The notes: generated by a model from the letters alone, not told the origin. A stretch of 25,197 nucleotides of DNA from an uncultured Muribaculaceae bacterium (GCA_910584185.1 CAJTYC010000031.1:1-25197); one strand, 5' to 3'. Positions 16,794 through 23,937 are shown, counted from the stretch's first letter. Program-made: numbers and translations.

Positions 16794-16846
16794 GAGTGGC
16801 CTTATATATATCTGAGGCCACTCTTTTACATATTAATGCAAAAATA
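16794..16846 (-). promoter_or_regulatory. -7 box and leader hairpin of the DUF805 gene
   Basis: TATTTTTG on the minus strand (16839-16846) fits TAnnTTTG, but no TTTG lies at the right distance upstream. Between it and the gene, GAGTGGCCT (16794-16802) and AGGCCACTC (16815-16823) form a perfect 9-bp stem with a 12-nt TA-rich loop. If this promoter is used, the hairpin falls about 10 nt into an 80-nt leader, where it could stabilise or attenuate the RNA. Confidence 0.5.
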
Positions 16847-16937
16847 ACAAAAAAGTTGATAAGAGTCTTATAAAATGCCTTTGAAATTTTATTTTTAACA
16901 TAAAAATTGACATATTTGCTTTTTTGTTGTCTTTTTT

Positions 16938-17020
16938 TTGTCGTCGCCGGAGGCTCCTCCCTCCCGGAGGCTTCGCGTCGGTTTTTCAGGTCGCGAAGCC
17001 ATTATTCATTATTAATTATT
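16938..17020 (+). repeat. Composite 3'-end repeat, copy D
   Basis: TTGTCGTCGCCGGAGGCTCC (16938-16957) is identical to copies A and B. It is followed by a pyrimidine tract, a perfect 9-bp inverted repeat GGCTTCGCG (16969-16977)/CGCGAAGCC (16992-17000) with a 14-nt loop, and heptamers CATTATT, CATTATT, AATTATT (17000-17020). It sits next to the long hairpin at the 3' end of the DUF5723-like gene. Confidence 0.85.
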
Positions 17021-17022
17021 CA

Positions 17023-17075
17023 TTCTGATATAATAAGGGCCGGCAACAAGGTTGCCGGCCCTTATTATATCAGAA
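17023..17075 (-). terminator. 25-bp perfect hairpin containing a stop codon
   Basis: The arms 17023-17047 and 17051-17075 are perfectly complementary over 25 bp with a 3-nt loop (AAG). The GC core is GGGCCGGCAAC/GTTGCCGGCCC and the outer part is AT-rich. The arm nearest the gene includes the last Phe codon and the TGA stop (17070-17072) of the DUF5723-like gene. It probably terminates or caps that transcript, although the tract after the stem is only AT-rich, not a clean T-run. Confidence 0.8.
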
Positions 17076-18623
17076 GAGTATGTTCATGCCGAAGTTTACA
17101 CTGGCGTTGCTGTTTAGCGGCACGCCGTCTTTGGTCAGTTTGCCGAGGGTGTGGTCCATGCCGAGGAAGAGTCCGAAGCCTGTGTAGTGGTAGTTCAGGA
17201 GCCATCCGAAGCCTGCTCCGTAGGTGCCTACTGCGAGGTTGGCCGTTGCGGAGAACATCTTCACCGGGGCGACGTTGGCCGAGAGGCGGAAGTCGGTCCA
17301 TGTGTATTTGCCGTTGATGTGTGTGGTGTTGACAAGGCCGAATGTGAGCGGACGGTAGAGGGGGAAGGTGTAGCGCGCGCCGAAGTTGAGGGTGGCTGCG
17401 AGCATATCGGTGCGGCTTCCTTTGCCTCTGTCTTCGAGCTTGTAGAGCTCTTCGAGGTCGTCGCGCATGGTTTTCCATTCGTTGTCGAAGCTGTGGGGGT
17501 TATCCTTGTCGTCGTCGGGGTCGAATGTGTAGCGGTCGGTTTCGAAGATCTTGTCGCCGTCGGTCGTGGCCTTTAGGTTGTTGCTCCAGCTCATGAAGCC
17601 GAAGTCGAGCACTGCTGCGGAGAATTGCCAGTCAGCGTTGAGTGTGAATACGGCTCCGAGGTCGAGGGCCATGCCGAAGCCGGTGAGGCCACCGAAGCTG
17701 TCCATGTCGAGTCCGTCTACGTATTGCATGGAGGGGTTGTCCTTGTCGGCTTTCATCTTGAATTTCAGGCCGTTCATGGCGGCGTTGAGGCTTGCTCGCG
17801 ATTGGATGGTCCAGTTGTCTTCGCCGAGTTGCAGACGTGCCTCGTCGAGGCGTGCGTCGAAGTCGGCTACACCGAGGTTAAACTTCAGTGCACCACCCAC
17901 GCGCCATTGGCTGTTGATGTCACGGCTGTGGCCGAGGGCTATCTCAGCATATGCTGTGGCGTTGGCGCGGACATCTCTTATGTCGTAGGTCTTGTTGGTC
18001 ATGCCCTCCTTGAGCAGGCTGAAGAGGTCCTTGGGTATTGCCGCGTTGACTGAGGCGCGTGCGCTGATTGTCACGGTGTTGTAGCCGCCGAAGGCCTTGA
18101 AGCCGCCGGCGAGGATGGGCATGTCGAAGTCATCGAGCGTGTAGTCGATGCCACCGGTGAAAGAGTTGACCGGAATGTCGTCGATGTTGTAGTCTACGGT
18201 ATATTCGACTTGCGAGGGTATCTTGGTTCGGTCCTTCACGTCGGAGGTGTTTACTACAGCGTCACCGGCAATCACGCCGAGGGTGCCTGAGAAGGAGATG
18301 CTGTGGTTGGCGGCGTTGAAGTTGATGCCTGATGCAGCGAAGTTTACGCGGCCGAAGGAGATGGTGAGAGATGCAGCATCACCGTCTACGTAGCGGTCGT
18401 TGATGTGGAATTCACCTGTAGAGGCGTTATAGTTGCCTTGGCCGTAGGTGTTCACCTCGAGGAGGTGCTTGGGGAGGAGGAGGGTTAGGCCCTTGAGGTT
18501 GAAGCCCTTGAGGTTGTTATGGCCGAAGCCCTTGAGCGAGAGGGTGAAGGTGACGTGGAGGTCGGTGCCTATTTCCTCTATCGATTTGGATGTCTGACGA
18601 TTCGAAGTCGCTTTGCTGCACAA
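17070..18623 (-). CDS. C-terminal part of a frameshifted lipoprotein/DUF5723-like barrel protein
   Basis: This is the larger piece of a split gene (517 codons from the first ATG). From about KSIEEIGTDLHVTF onward it continues, in another frame, the lipoprotein encoded at 18517-18846. The first 170 or so residues are beta-rich repeats (GEFHINDRYVDGD; NHSISFSGTLGVIAGD). The C-terminal 340 resemble the outer-membrane barrel family DUF5723 (IPKDLFSLLKEG; AYAEIALGHSRDI; GMALDLGAVFTLNADWQFSA; LDFGFMSW) and end NFGMNILF with a C-terminal Phe. The N-terminal half usual for DUF5723 is not recognisable, so the locus may be a lipoprotein-barrel fusion as well as frameshifted. The annotated ATG is an artefact of the frame break. 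Its stop lies in a 25-bp hairpin. Confidence 0.7.
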   Translation of the reverse strand: MCSKATSNRQTSKSIEEIGTDLHVTFTLSLKGFGHNNLKGFNLKGLTLLLPKHLLEVNTYGQGNYNASTGEFHINDRYVDGDAASLTISFGRVNFAASGINFNAANHSISFSGTLGVIAGDAVVNTSDVKDRTKIPSQVEYTVDYNIDDIPVNSFTGGIDYTLDDFDMPILAGGFKAFGGYNTVTISARASVNAAIPKDLFSLLKEGMTNKTYDIRDVRANATAYAEIALGHSRDINSQWRVGGALKFNLGVADFDARLDEARLQLGEDNWTIQSRASLNAAMNGLKFKMKADKDNPSMQYVDGLDMDSFGGLTGFGMALDLGAVFTLNADWQFSAAVLDFGFMSWSNNLKATTDGDKIFETDRYTFDPDDDKDNPHSFDNEWKTMRDDLEELYKLEDRGKGSRTDMLAATLNFGARYTFPLYRPLTFGLVNTTHINGKYTWTDFRLSANVAPVKMFSATANLAVGTYGAGFGWLLNYHYTGFGLFLGMDHTLGKLTKDGVPLNSNASVNFGMNILF

Positions 18624-18846
18624 TGCAATACTGGTTGTTTACAATCTGGACTATGCCGTCGTTTTCGATATCGATTATCGATGACATTTTAATGTCGGTG
18701 AGATTGATTGGCACGGTAAGGTCATTGACTTTGATTTGTGTAGTTGTGTCAATGTCTGAGAGGTCGTAATTGTTGTCTCTGCAGGCCGTGAGGGTTGTTG
18801 CTGCTATTGTTGCTGCAAGCAGGACCTTTTGGTAGCGATGTTTCAT
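18517..18846 (-). CDS. N-terminal lipoprotein part of the frameshifted locus
   Basis: This 109-codon frame starts with a lipoprotein signal peptide (VLLAATIAATTLTAC, lipidated Cys22) and the segment NNYDLSDIDTTTQIKVNDLT, which resembles Bacteroidales surface lipoproteins. After about residue 85 (SSDIQID) it becomes Arg/Pro/His-rich nonsense (GNRHRPPRHLHPLAQ) and stops. The sensible sequence continues in the frame of the overlapping 17070-18623 ORF. The break lies at roughly 18575-18605. The intact promoter and good codon use up to the break indicate a recent frameshift, phase variation or an assembly error. As written it would be a pseudogene fragment. Confidence 0.65.
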   Translation of the reverse strand: MKHRYQKVLLAATIAATTLTACRDNNYDLSDIDTTTQIKVNDLTVPINLTDIKMSSIIDIENDGIVQIVNNQYCIVQQSDFESSDIQIDRGNRHRPPRHLHPLAQGLRP

Positions 18847-18882
18847 GAAGTGATTATTAAGTTAATAATGGTTTGATAGTTG

Positions 18883-18914
18883 CAAAGGTAGTAAAATAAG
18901 TGAATTATGCCAAA
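18883..18914 (-). promoter_or_regulatory. Bacteroidota sigma-A promoter of the lipoprotein/DUF5723 locus
   Basis: On the minus strand TTTG (18911-18914) is followed after 20 nt by TACCTTTG (18883-18890). It gives about a 30-nt leader to the ATG at 18846. The promoter is intact although the gene it serves is frameshifted. Confidence 0.78.
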
Positions 18915-18941
18915 AAAAGAGTAAAAAAGTATAAAAGAATC

Positions 18942-18999
18942 GCGCTTTGCGCTCTCACGCCTTCAAAACCGCTATGCGGCTTCAAGCGCTTCGCGCTTG
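18942..18999 (-). repeat. Cluster of three short GC-rich hairpins
   Basis: GCGC-TTT-GCGC (18942-18952), CCGC-TAT-GCGG (18969-18979) and CAAGCGC-TTC-GCGCTTG (18983-18999) follow one another just downstream of the MptE-like gene. Each has a 3-nt loop. Together they may act as the 3' end of that operon; the nearest T-rich stretch on the minus strand follows the third hairpin (TTCTTTTATACTTTTTT). Confidence 0.55.
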
Positions 19000-19028
19000 C
19001 ACAGAACAAAAGTTGGCTTCCGGCTCAT

Positions 19029-19874
19029 TTAGGCATGGCTTAGTGGAGCTCTTTCGAAGGCGTCTATGAAGCTGCCGGGGGTGGCGTTGATTATTTGCAC
19101 TCCTTTTTTGTCGGTGTAGGCTTTCAGGGTGAAGTAGCTGCGGAAGGCTATGGCGTAGTTTTCGTAGACTTCGTGCAGGTGTACGTTCTTGAAGATCTCT
19201 TCGGCGCGTTTCAGCTCTTCGCTGTCGTCTTCGTAGAAGTGTGGCTGCACCGAGACTACTCGGTTGCGGTCGGTGACCCACAGGGTCTTGCTCCAGTTGT
19301 GGTCGGCTCCTATCAGCACTATCTTGGTGAAGCCTTCTCGCATCGCGCACATAATGGAGGGTATCAGCACGTTGCGTGGGCGCGGCATTGCGAGGCCTGA
19401 GGTGTAGATGGGGTGTATCAGGGCGTTGAAGCCTTCTGCCGGTGTGAGGTTGTAGTATTTCACGGTGATGTTGGTGGGGAGGCGCTTCACTTCGGGCATC
19501 TTGCGGGCCTTGGCGGGGAGGAAGAGGGTCATGGGCCAGGATACTTCGGCGAGGGCTTGCCATAGGGCGGGGACTTTGCCTGTCTTGTTTTTGAGGAAGA
19601 AGGCTATGTCGGCGAGGATGTAGTAGTCGGGCTTCAAGGTCTTGAAGTCGGGGGTTAGGGCTGAGAGGTTTACTGCGAGCCTTGGGTGACTCATCAGCAC
19701 TTCGAGGTCTTCTTCTATGGCTGTGCGGAGCGAGGGGCCGTTGCCCATTATGATTATTGTGCCTTTTTTCTCTTTGGAGGGCTTGGAGGGGCAGCCTGAC
19801 ATCAGGGGTATCTTTATGAGGGTGGCTGCTGTTTGGGAGAGCTTTTTTAGGAATGATTGGATTTTTGTCAGCAT
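19029..19874 (-). CDS. MptE-like (DUF115) protein
   Basis: A 281-residue protein with a short N-terminal hydrophobic/basic segment and then IIIMGNGPSL (about 39-48) followed by LKPDYYILADIAFF, the nucleotide-binding pattern of the DUF115/MptE-like family. In bacteria this family is often found among surface glycan genes and in motility-associated factors. The later segments VLIPSIMCAMREGF and IVLIGADHNWSK are typical Rossmann-like strands with an Asp-His pair. The ATG at 19874 is chosen because upstream codons overlap the SDR gene, whose stop ends only 2 nt before it; the two form an operon. A role in modifying a surface glycan is plausible but inferred. No adjacent glycosyltransferase was seen. 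Confidence 0.65.
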   Translation of the reverse strand: MLTKIQSFLKKLSQTAATLIKIPLMSGCPSKPSKEKKGTIIIMGNGPSLRTAIEEDLEVLMSHPRLAVNLSALTPDFKTLKPDYYILADIAFFLKNKTGKVPALWQALAEVSWPMTLFLPAKARKMPEVKRLPTNITVKYYNLTPAEGFNALIHPIYTSGLAMPRPRNVLIPSIMCAMREGFTKIVLIGADHNWSKTLWVTDRNRVVSVQPHFYEDDSEELKRAEEIFKNVHLHEVYENYAIAFRSYFTLKAYTDKKGVQIINATPGSFIDAFERAPLSHA

Positions 19875-19876
19875 AG

Positions 19877-20653
19877 TTAGTTTTGGTAGGGGTAGGTTTT
19901 GTCGGTTCTGGCTATCACTTGGGTGGTGTTGTGGAAGTTCAGGCCGGTTGCTTCTTTTATTTTCCGGTTGGTGAGGACGCATGTTCGGCTCAGGGGTTCG
20001 AGGGCTTTGGGCGAGAGGCATTCCTCGACTATCGGCAGTCGGCCGAACCAGCGGTATATGAAGCGTATCCACTTCTCGGGGAGGTGGGTCATTCGCTTTT
20101 GGGCGCCAATGTTGGCTGTCATTGCCTCTACGATGTCGATCCAGCGGTGGGGTTGGCCGTCGGAGATGTTGAATATGCCGGGTGTGCCGGCTATGGCGAT
20201 TATTGCCTTGGCGGTGTCGAGTGCGGTGACGAGTGATACTTTGGCTTCGTTGCCTCGCACGTGCACGTAGTGGCCTCGCACCACGCGGTTGAAGAGCCGG
20301 AGCATCGGGCCGTCTATGCCGTTGCCGAACATTATGGCTGGCCGCACTATGGTGAGGGTCTGCGAGTTTTGGGCGCAGTGCTTCTCGAGGAGGAGTTCGG
20401 TGCGGGCGTGTCGTTTGCCGGTTTCTGACCATGCGAAGGTGGGGCGGGATTCGTCTACATCCTCTCCGGCCTCGGGGCTGTATACCTCGTGGGAGCTTAC
20501 GTAGACTATGTTTTTGAAGGCGCTCAGGCTCGGCAGGTCTTCATTTGTGATGCCATCGCAGATTACCATGGTATCGGCTGAGGCTTCGGGGTGGGCTTTC
20601 AGCTCTTGGAGGAGGTATTGGCCCAACATTGTGTTTTCGCCTTTTATTTGCAT
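19877..20653 (-). CDS. Degenerate extended SDR (NAD-dependent epimerase/dehydratase-like)
   Basis: A 258-residue protein with the later part of an extended short-chain dehydrogenase: NIVYVSSHEVYSPEAGEDVD (strand and Ser), TIVRPAIMFGNG (the VRP...YG region), SLVTALDTAKAII and GIFNISDGQP. The first 40 residues are short; KGENTMLGQYLLQEL stands where GxxGxxG and the first helix should be, and the YxxxK catalytic pair is not found in FAWSETGKRHARTE. It may be a non-catalytic or NAD-sensing homologue, or a decayed enzyme. The start may be the Met at residue 9. It is the first gene of a two-gene unit with the MptE-like gene. No consensus promoter is visible upstream. Confidence 0.75.
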   Translation of the reverse strand: MQIKGENTMLGQYLLQELKAHPEASADTMVICDGITNEDLPSLSAFKNIVYVSSHEVYSPEAGEDVDESRPTFAWSETGKRHARTELLLEKHCAQNSQTLTIVRPAIMFGNGIDGPMLRLFNRVVRGHYVHVRGNEAKVSLVTALDTAKAIIAIAGTPGIFNISDGQPHRWIDIVEAMTANIGAQKRMTHLPEKWIRFIYRWFGRLPIVEECLSPKALEPLSRTCVLTNRKIKEATGLNFHNTTQVIARTDKTYPYQN

Positions 20654-20742
20654 CGGTCTTTTTTTTATTTAACTGATTTTCGTTGTTTGTATTGTTTTTT
20701 GGGTTTGTGTTGGAATATTGGTTTGGGGGTATGTTAAGGTTG

Positions 20743-20750
20743 TATTTTTG
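20743..20750 (+). promoter_or_regulatory. Possible -7 box of the 410-aa gene
   Basis: TATTTTTG fits TAnnTTTG and would give about an 11-nt leader to the ATG at 20768. The nearest TTTG (20722-20725) is 17 nt away, shorter than the usual 19-21, so the match is weak. The 114-nt divergent spacer is unusually poor in C on the plus strand. Confidence 0.45.
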
Positions 20751-20767
20751 TGGGAAAATGATTTGTT

Positions 20768-22000
20768 ATGAAGTTTCGTAAGTTTTTTGTTCGTGTGGAT
20801 GACGATAATTGCAGTGTCACTTTTCTTAAGCGTGGGGAGGTCGGGGCTGCTTTGGCTTCCGGTCTTGGTGCTTCGAGTGGTGATACGATTGTTGCCTCAA
20901 GTGGTGCTTCCGGCTTGGAGATTGGTGTCAGGGTCTCTACTTATCCGGGGGAGGTGTCGGGTTTTGTTAATTCGCGTTATTTTTATCCGGCTTGTGAGGT
21001 TGGGGTGAAGGTGCCTGATGAGGATTTGCAGTTGGTGAAGACTTGGCTTGGGGCCACTTCGTCTACTTCGGCTTTGGTGAGCGAGACTATGGTGAAGCGG
21101 ATGACTTCGGCTGCTTTGGGTGCCTTCAAGCAGTATCGTGAGCGGGCTTTGCTCCGGAATCTGGTGACTTCTCCTTTTGTGGTGGGTTATGCGTTGCGCC
21201 GTGTGGATGGTTCGCATGTCAAGATTTCCCCTTTTGTGAAGAAGCTGGTGAACACTCGAGCTCCGCTTCTTGCCGCCAATGAGATTTCGCTGACCGGCAC
21301 TTCGTTGCAGTCGGTTATGGAGATTATGAATACCCCTGTGGGGTTGAGGCTCGATGTGGATCCGTTCTCGCTCGATAATGGGCTTTTGGCGTCGGTGACT
21401 CATCTTGACATTTATATGGGTAAGCCGGTGGATTTGCTTGCCGGCGATGAGCAGGTCACGGCGATACGCTCGGCCGAGATAGCGGGAGAGAGGCGCAAGA
21501 TTTGGTTTTATCAGCGGCTCACGGAGGATATCATACTCTCGAGGGTCGGGGCAACTGTCGATTTCAGGGTGGTGGCATCTATACCGATCTCGGAGGCTAT
21601 GGCCGGAATCAAGGGGATGGCGTTGCCGGGCGAGGGCGTGAACTTGGGGAGTTGGGATAAGATAGGTAAGTTGGACAGCGATGTGAAGCCGGGTGATGTG
21701 GAGAAGCCTGAGGAGCATTATGACTATAAGCGGATTGTTACAGCGAGTCTTGACCTCGGCGATATGGATGCCATGAAGCGAGTGCGAGGCATAACGGCGC
21801 GTGGGGTATTCTCGAGGCGGGATATGGAGATAGAGCTGCTTGGGTCGCATCATCGCGACAGGTGGCGTGTGGTGGGCCGTTGCCGTGGGCCGCATATGCG
21901 GCTGCTGAGGGGCGTGGGTTACAGGTGGTGGCAGGTGAGGGTGCTGATGGATGCTGACGGGGAACTTGATGGAATCAAGTTTTTAATGAATAATGAATAA
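20768..22000 (+). CDS. Unknown 410-aa protein
   Basis: I do not recognise a named family. The protein has no signal peptide or membrane helix. It contains a small-residue-rich N-terminal region (GAALASGLGASSGDTIVASS), a mixed middle (LLRNLVTSPFVVGYALRR; KIWFYQRLTEDIILSRVGA; DFRVVASIPISEAMAG), an acidic linker (VKPGDVEKPEEHYDYKR) and an Arg/Trp-rich C-terminus (LLGSHHRDRWRVVGRCRG; GVGYRWWQVRVLMDAD). The beta-rich C-terminal pattern recalls structural or assembly domains in Bacteroidales mobile elements, but this is only a resemblance. The first half uses more T-ending codons than its neighbours, which may mean transfer. It is the only plus-strand gene between 10251 and the window end. Its last four codons (MNNE) and TAA are part of an inverted heptamer repeat. 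Confidence 0.6.
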   Translation: MKFRKFFVRVDDDNCSVTFLKRGEVGAALASGLGASSGDTIVASSGASGLEIGVRVSTYPGEVSGFVNSRYFYPACEVGVKVPDEDLQLVKTWLGATSSTSALVSETMVKRMTSAALGAFKQYRERALLRNLVTSPFVVGYALRRVDGSHVKISPFVKKLVNTRAPLLAANEISLTGTSLQSVMEIMNTPVGLRLDVDPFSLDNGLLASVTHLDIYMGKPVDLLAGDEQVTAIRSAEIAGERRKIWFYQRLTEDIILSRVGATVDFRVVASIPISEAMAGIKGMALPGEGVNLGSWDKIGKLDSDVKPGDVEKPEEHYDYKRIVTASLDLGDMDAMKRVRGITARGVFSRRDMEIELLGSHHRDRWRVVGRCRGPHMRLLRGVGYRWWQVRVLMDADGELDGIKFLMNNE

Positions 22001-22030
22001 TAGGGTAGGCAGATTATTCATTATTCATTA
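21984..22030. repeat. 18-bp perfect inverted heptamer repeat between convergent genes
   Basis: TAATGAATAATGAATAAT (21984-22001) is followed after 11 nt by its exact reverse complement (22013-22030). Both arms are GAATAAT-type heptamers like those of copies B and D, but no GC-rich core is present. The left arm encodes the end of the 410-aa protein and its TAA stop (21998-22000). It may act as an AT-only bidirectional terminator. Confidence 0.8.
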
Positions 22031-22043
22031 TTAATTATAAATT

Positions 22044-22068
22044 AAAAAAGGTGCGCTTTTGGCGCACC
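22044..22068 (-). terminator. Rho-independent terminator of pckA
   Basis: AGGTGCGC (22049-22056) and GCGCACCT (22061-22068 region) form an 8-bp stem; on the minus strand the stem is followed by a T-run (TTTTTT). It lies about 30 nt after the pckA stop. Confidence 0.85.
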
Positions 22069-22098
22069 TCTGGGTATTGTGTTTTTCCGGATTCAAGA

Positions 22099-23703
22099 TT
22101 AGAGTTTCGGACCTGCCTCAGCAAGTTTCTTGCCGAGTTCGTTAGTTTCGAATTTCTTGAAGTTGTTGATGAACATTTCGGCGAGTTTCTTAGCTTTCTC
22201 TTCCCATTCTTTGGGGTCAGCGTAAGTGTCGCGGGGGTCGAGGATCTTGGGATCAACGCCGGGGAGTTCGGTAGGAACTTTGAAGTCGAAGAAGGGGATA
22301 ACCTTTGTGGGAGCCTTCTCGATGTCGCCGTTGAGGATATCGTCGATGATACCACGAGTGTCGCGGATAGAGATGCGCTTGCCGGTGCCGTTCCAACCTG
22401 TGTTTACGAGGTATGCGTGAGCGCCGCTAACCTGCATTTTCTTCACGAGCTCCTCAGCATATTTTGTGGGGTGGAGTGAAAGGAATGCCTGGCCGAAGCA
22501 AGCAGAGAATGTAGGAGTAGGCTCAGTGATGCCGCGCTCAGTGCCGGCGAGCTTAGCGGTGAAGCCGCTGAGGAAGTAGTACTGAGCCTGCTCGTCAGTG
22601 AGGATAGAAACGGGAGGAAGCACACCGAAAGCGTCGGCAGAGAGGTAGATAACCTGCTTTGCAGCCGGACCCTTGGAAACGGGCTTCACGATGTTCTTGA
22701 TGTGGTAGATGGGGTAAGATACGCGGGTGTTCTCAGTGACGCTCTTGTCGGCGAAGTCGCACTTGCCACCCTCTTCCACAGTCACGTTCTCGAGGAGAGC
22801 GTCGCGAGTGATGGCGTTGTAGATATCGGGTTCGCTTTCGGGATCGAGGTTGATCACCTTAGCGTAGCAACCGCCTTCGTAGTTGAACACACCCTCGTCG
22901 TCCCAGCCGTGCTCGTCGTCGCCGATGAGTTTGCGCTTGGGGTCGGTAGAGAGGGTAGTCTTACCTGTGCCGGAGAGACCGAAGAAGATAGCAGTGCTGG
23001 TCTCGTCCATGTTGGTGTTGGCAGAGCAGTGCATTGAAGCGATGCCGCGGAGGGGGTTGAAGTAGTTCATCATGGAGAACATACCCTTCTTCATCTCACC
23101 GCCATACCAGGTGTTGATGATCACCTGCTCGCGCTGCTTGATGTTGAAAGCAACTACAGTCTCAGAGTGGAGGCCGAGTTCCTTGTATTCCTCGCACTTA
23201 GCCTTTGAAGCGTTGAAGACAACGAAGTCGGGCTTGAAGTCCTTGAGTTCCTCTTCAGAGGGACGGATGAACATGTTGGTGACGAAGTGGGCCTGCCATG
23301 CCACTTCCATGATGAAGCGCACGCACATGCGGGTTGCGGGGTTTGCACCGCAGTATACGTCAACGACGTAGAGAGTCTTGTCGCTGAGCTCCTTAACGGC
23401 TTTGTCGCGGAGTTTGTCCCATACTTCAGTAGAGATGGGTTTGTTGTCGTTCTTGTATTCGTCGGTGGTCCACCATACGGTGTTTTCAGTGACCTCATCC
23501 TTTACGAGATATTTGTCTTTGGGAGAACGGCCGGTGTAAACGCCTGTGAACACGTCAACTGCACCGAGATCGGTGAGGTAACCTTTCTCGTAGCCTTCGA
23601 GGCTGGGATCGAGTTCTGCTTTGTAAAGCTCATCGTAGCTTGGGTTGTGAATGATATTCTTCACATCCTTGATGCCATACTGAGACAGATCTAATGTTGC
23701 CAT
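22099..23703 (-). CDS. pckA: Phosphoenolpyruvate carboxykinase (ATP)
   Basis: A 534-residue cytoplasmic PEP carboxykinase that interconverts oxaloacetate + ATP and PEP + CO2 + ADP. The full family length and motifs are present: GVYTGRSPKDKYLV near the N-terminus, the oxaloacetate/metal region NTWYGGEMKKGMFSMMNYF, the P-loop GLSGTGKTTLS with Lys248, the metal-binding IGDDEHGWDD, and TENTRVSYPI. In fermentative Bacteroidales the enzyme typically runs toward oxaloacetate, fixing CO2 and making ATP on the way to succinate. The gene is single, has a terminator, and its only consensus -7 box lies about 130 nt upstream, giving a long leader. The codon use is that of a highly expressed gene. Confidence 0.97.
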   Translation of the reverse strand: MATLDLSQYGIKDVKNIIHNPSYDELYKAELDPSLEGYEKGYLTDLGAVDVFTGVYTGRSPKDKYLVKDEVTENTVWWTTDEYKNDNKPISTEVWDKLRDKAVKELSDKTLYVVDVYCGANPATRMCVRFIMEVAWQAHFVTNMFIRPSEEELKDFKPDFVVFNASKAKCEEYKELGLHSETVVAFNIKQREQVIINTWYGGEMKKGMFSMMNYFNPLRGIASMHCSANTNMDETSTAIFFGLSGTGKTTLSTDPKRKLIGDDEHGWDDEGVFNYEGGCYAKVINLDPESEPDIYNAITRDALLENVTVEEGGKCDFADKSVTENTRVSYPIYHIKNIVKPVSKGPAAKQVIYLSADAFGVLPPVSILTDEQAQYYFLSGFTAKLAGTERGITEPTPTFSACFGQAFLSLHPTKYAEELVKKMQVSGAHAYLVNTGWNGTGKRISIRDTRGIIDDILNGDIEKAPTKVIPFFDFKVPTELPGVDPKILDPRDTYADPKEWEEKAKKLAEMFINNFKKFETNELGKKLAEAGPKL

Positions 23704-23831
23704 AGATTTGATTAAATTTTTGGGTTTTTATTTGAAGTTTAAGTCTAAGCTTTAGTTAATTTGAGGAGCATTGGTCGGGCTTTTGAGTATGTCTTACGGC
23801 ATAATAACGCTGCTTGACCTTGTTCGTCATG

Positions 23832-23839
23832 CAAAATTA
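23832..23839 (-). promoter_or_regulatory. Possible -7 box of pckA
   Basis: TAATTTTG on the minus strand fits TAnnTTTG and would start transcription near 23825, about 120 nt before the ATG. No TTTG stands at the expected distance upstream. The leader holds no recognised riboswitch. Confidence 0.5.
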
Positions 23840-23903
23840 CAAAATTTTATGGAAAGTCGCGATGTTTTAAAGAAAAATTTCTTTAATTAAATGAAATTAA
23901 CTA

Positions 23904-23937
23904 CAAAAAAAAGACGGCTCCCTGTGGGAGTCGTCTT
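23904..23937 (-). terminator. Rho-independent terminator of the T9SS-tail gene
   Basis: AAGACGGCTCCC (23911-23922) and GGGAGTCGTCTT (23926-23937) pair with one G-T position around a 3-nt loop. On the minus strand the stem is followed by a long T-run. It lies about 26 nt after the stop at 23963. Confidence 0.88.

Noticed and set aside
20897..21895. 332-codon minus-strand ORF opposite the 410-aa gene
   Set aside because: It is rich in His, Arg and Pro as expected of an antisense shadow; the plus-strand frame has better protein composition, although neither has a known domain.
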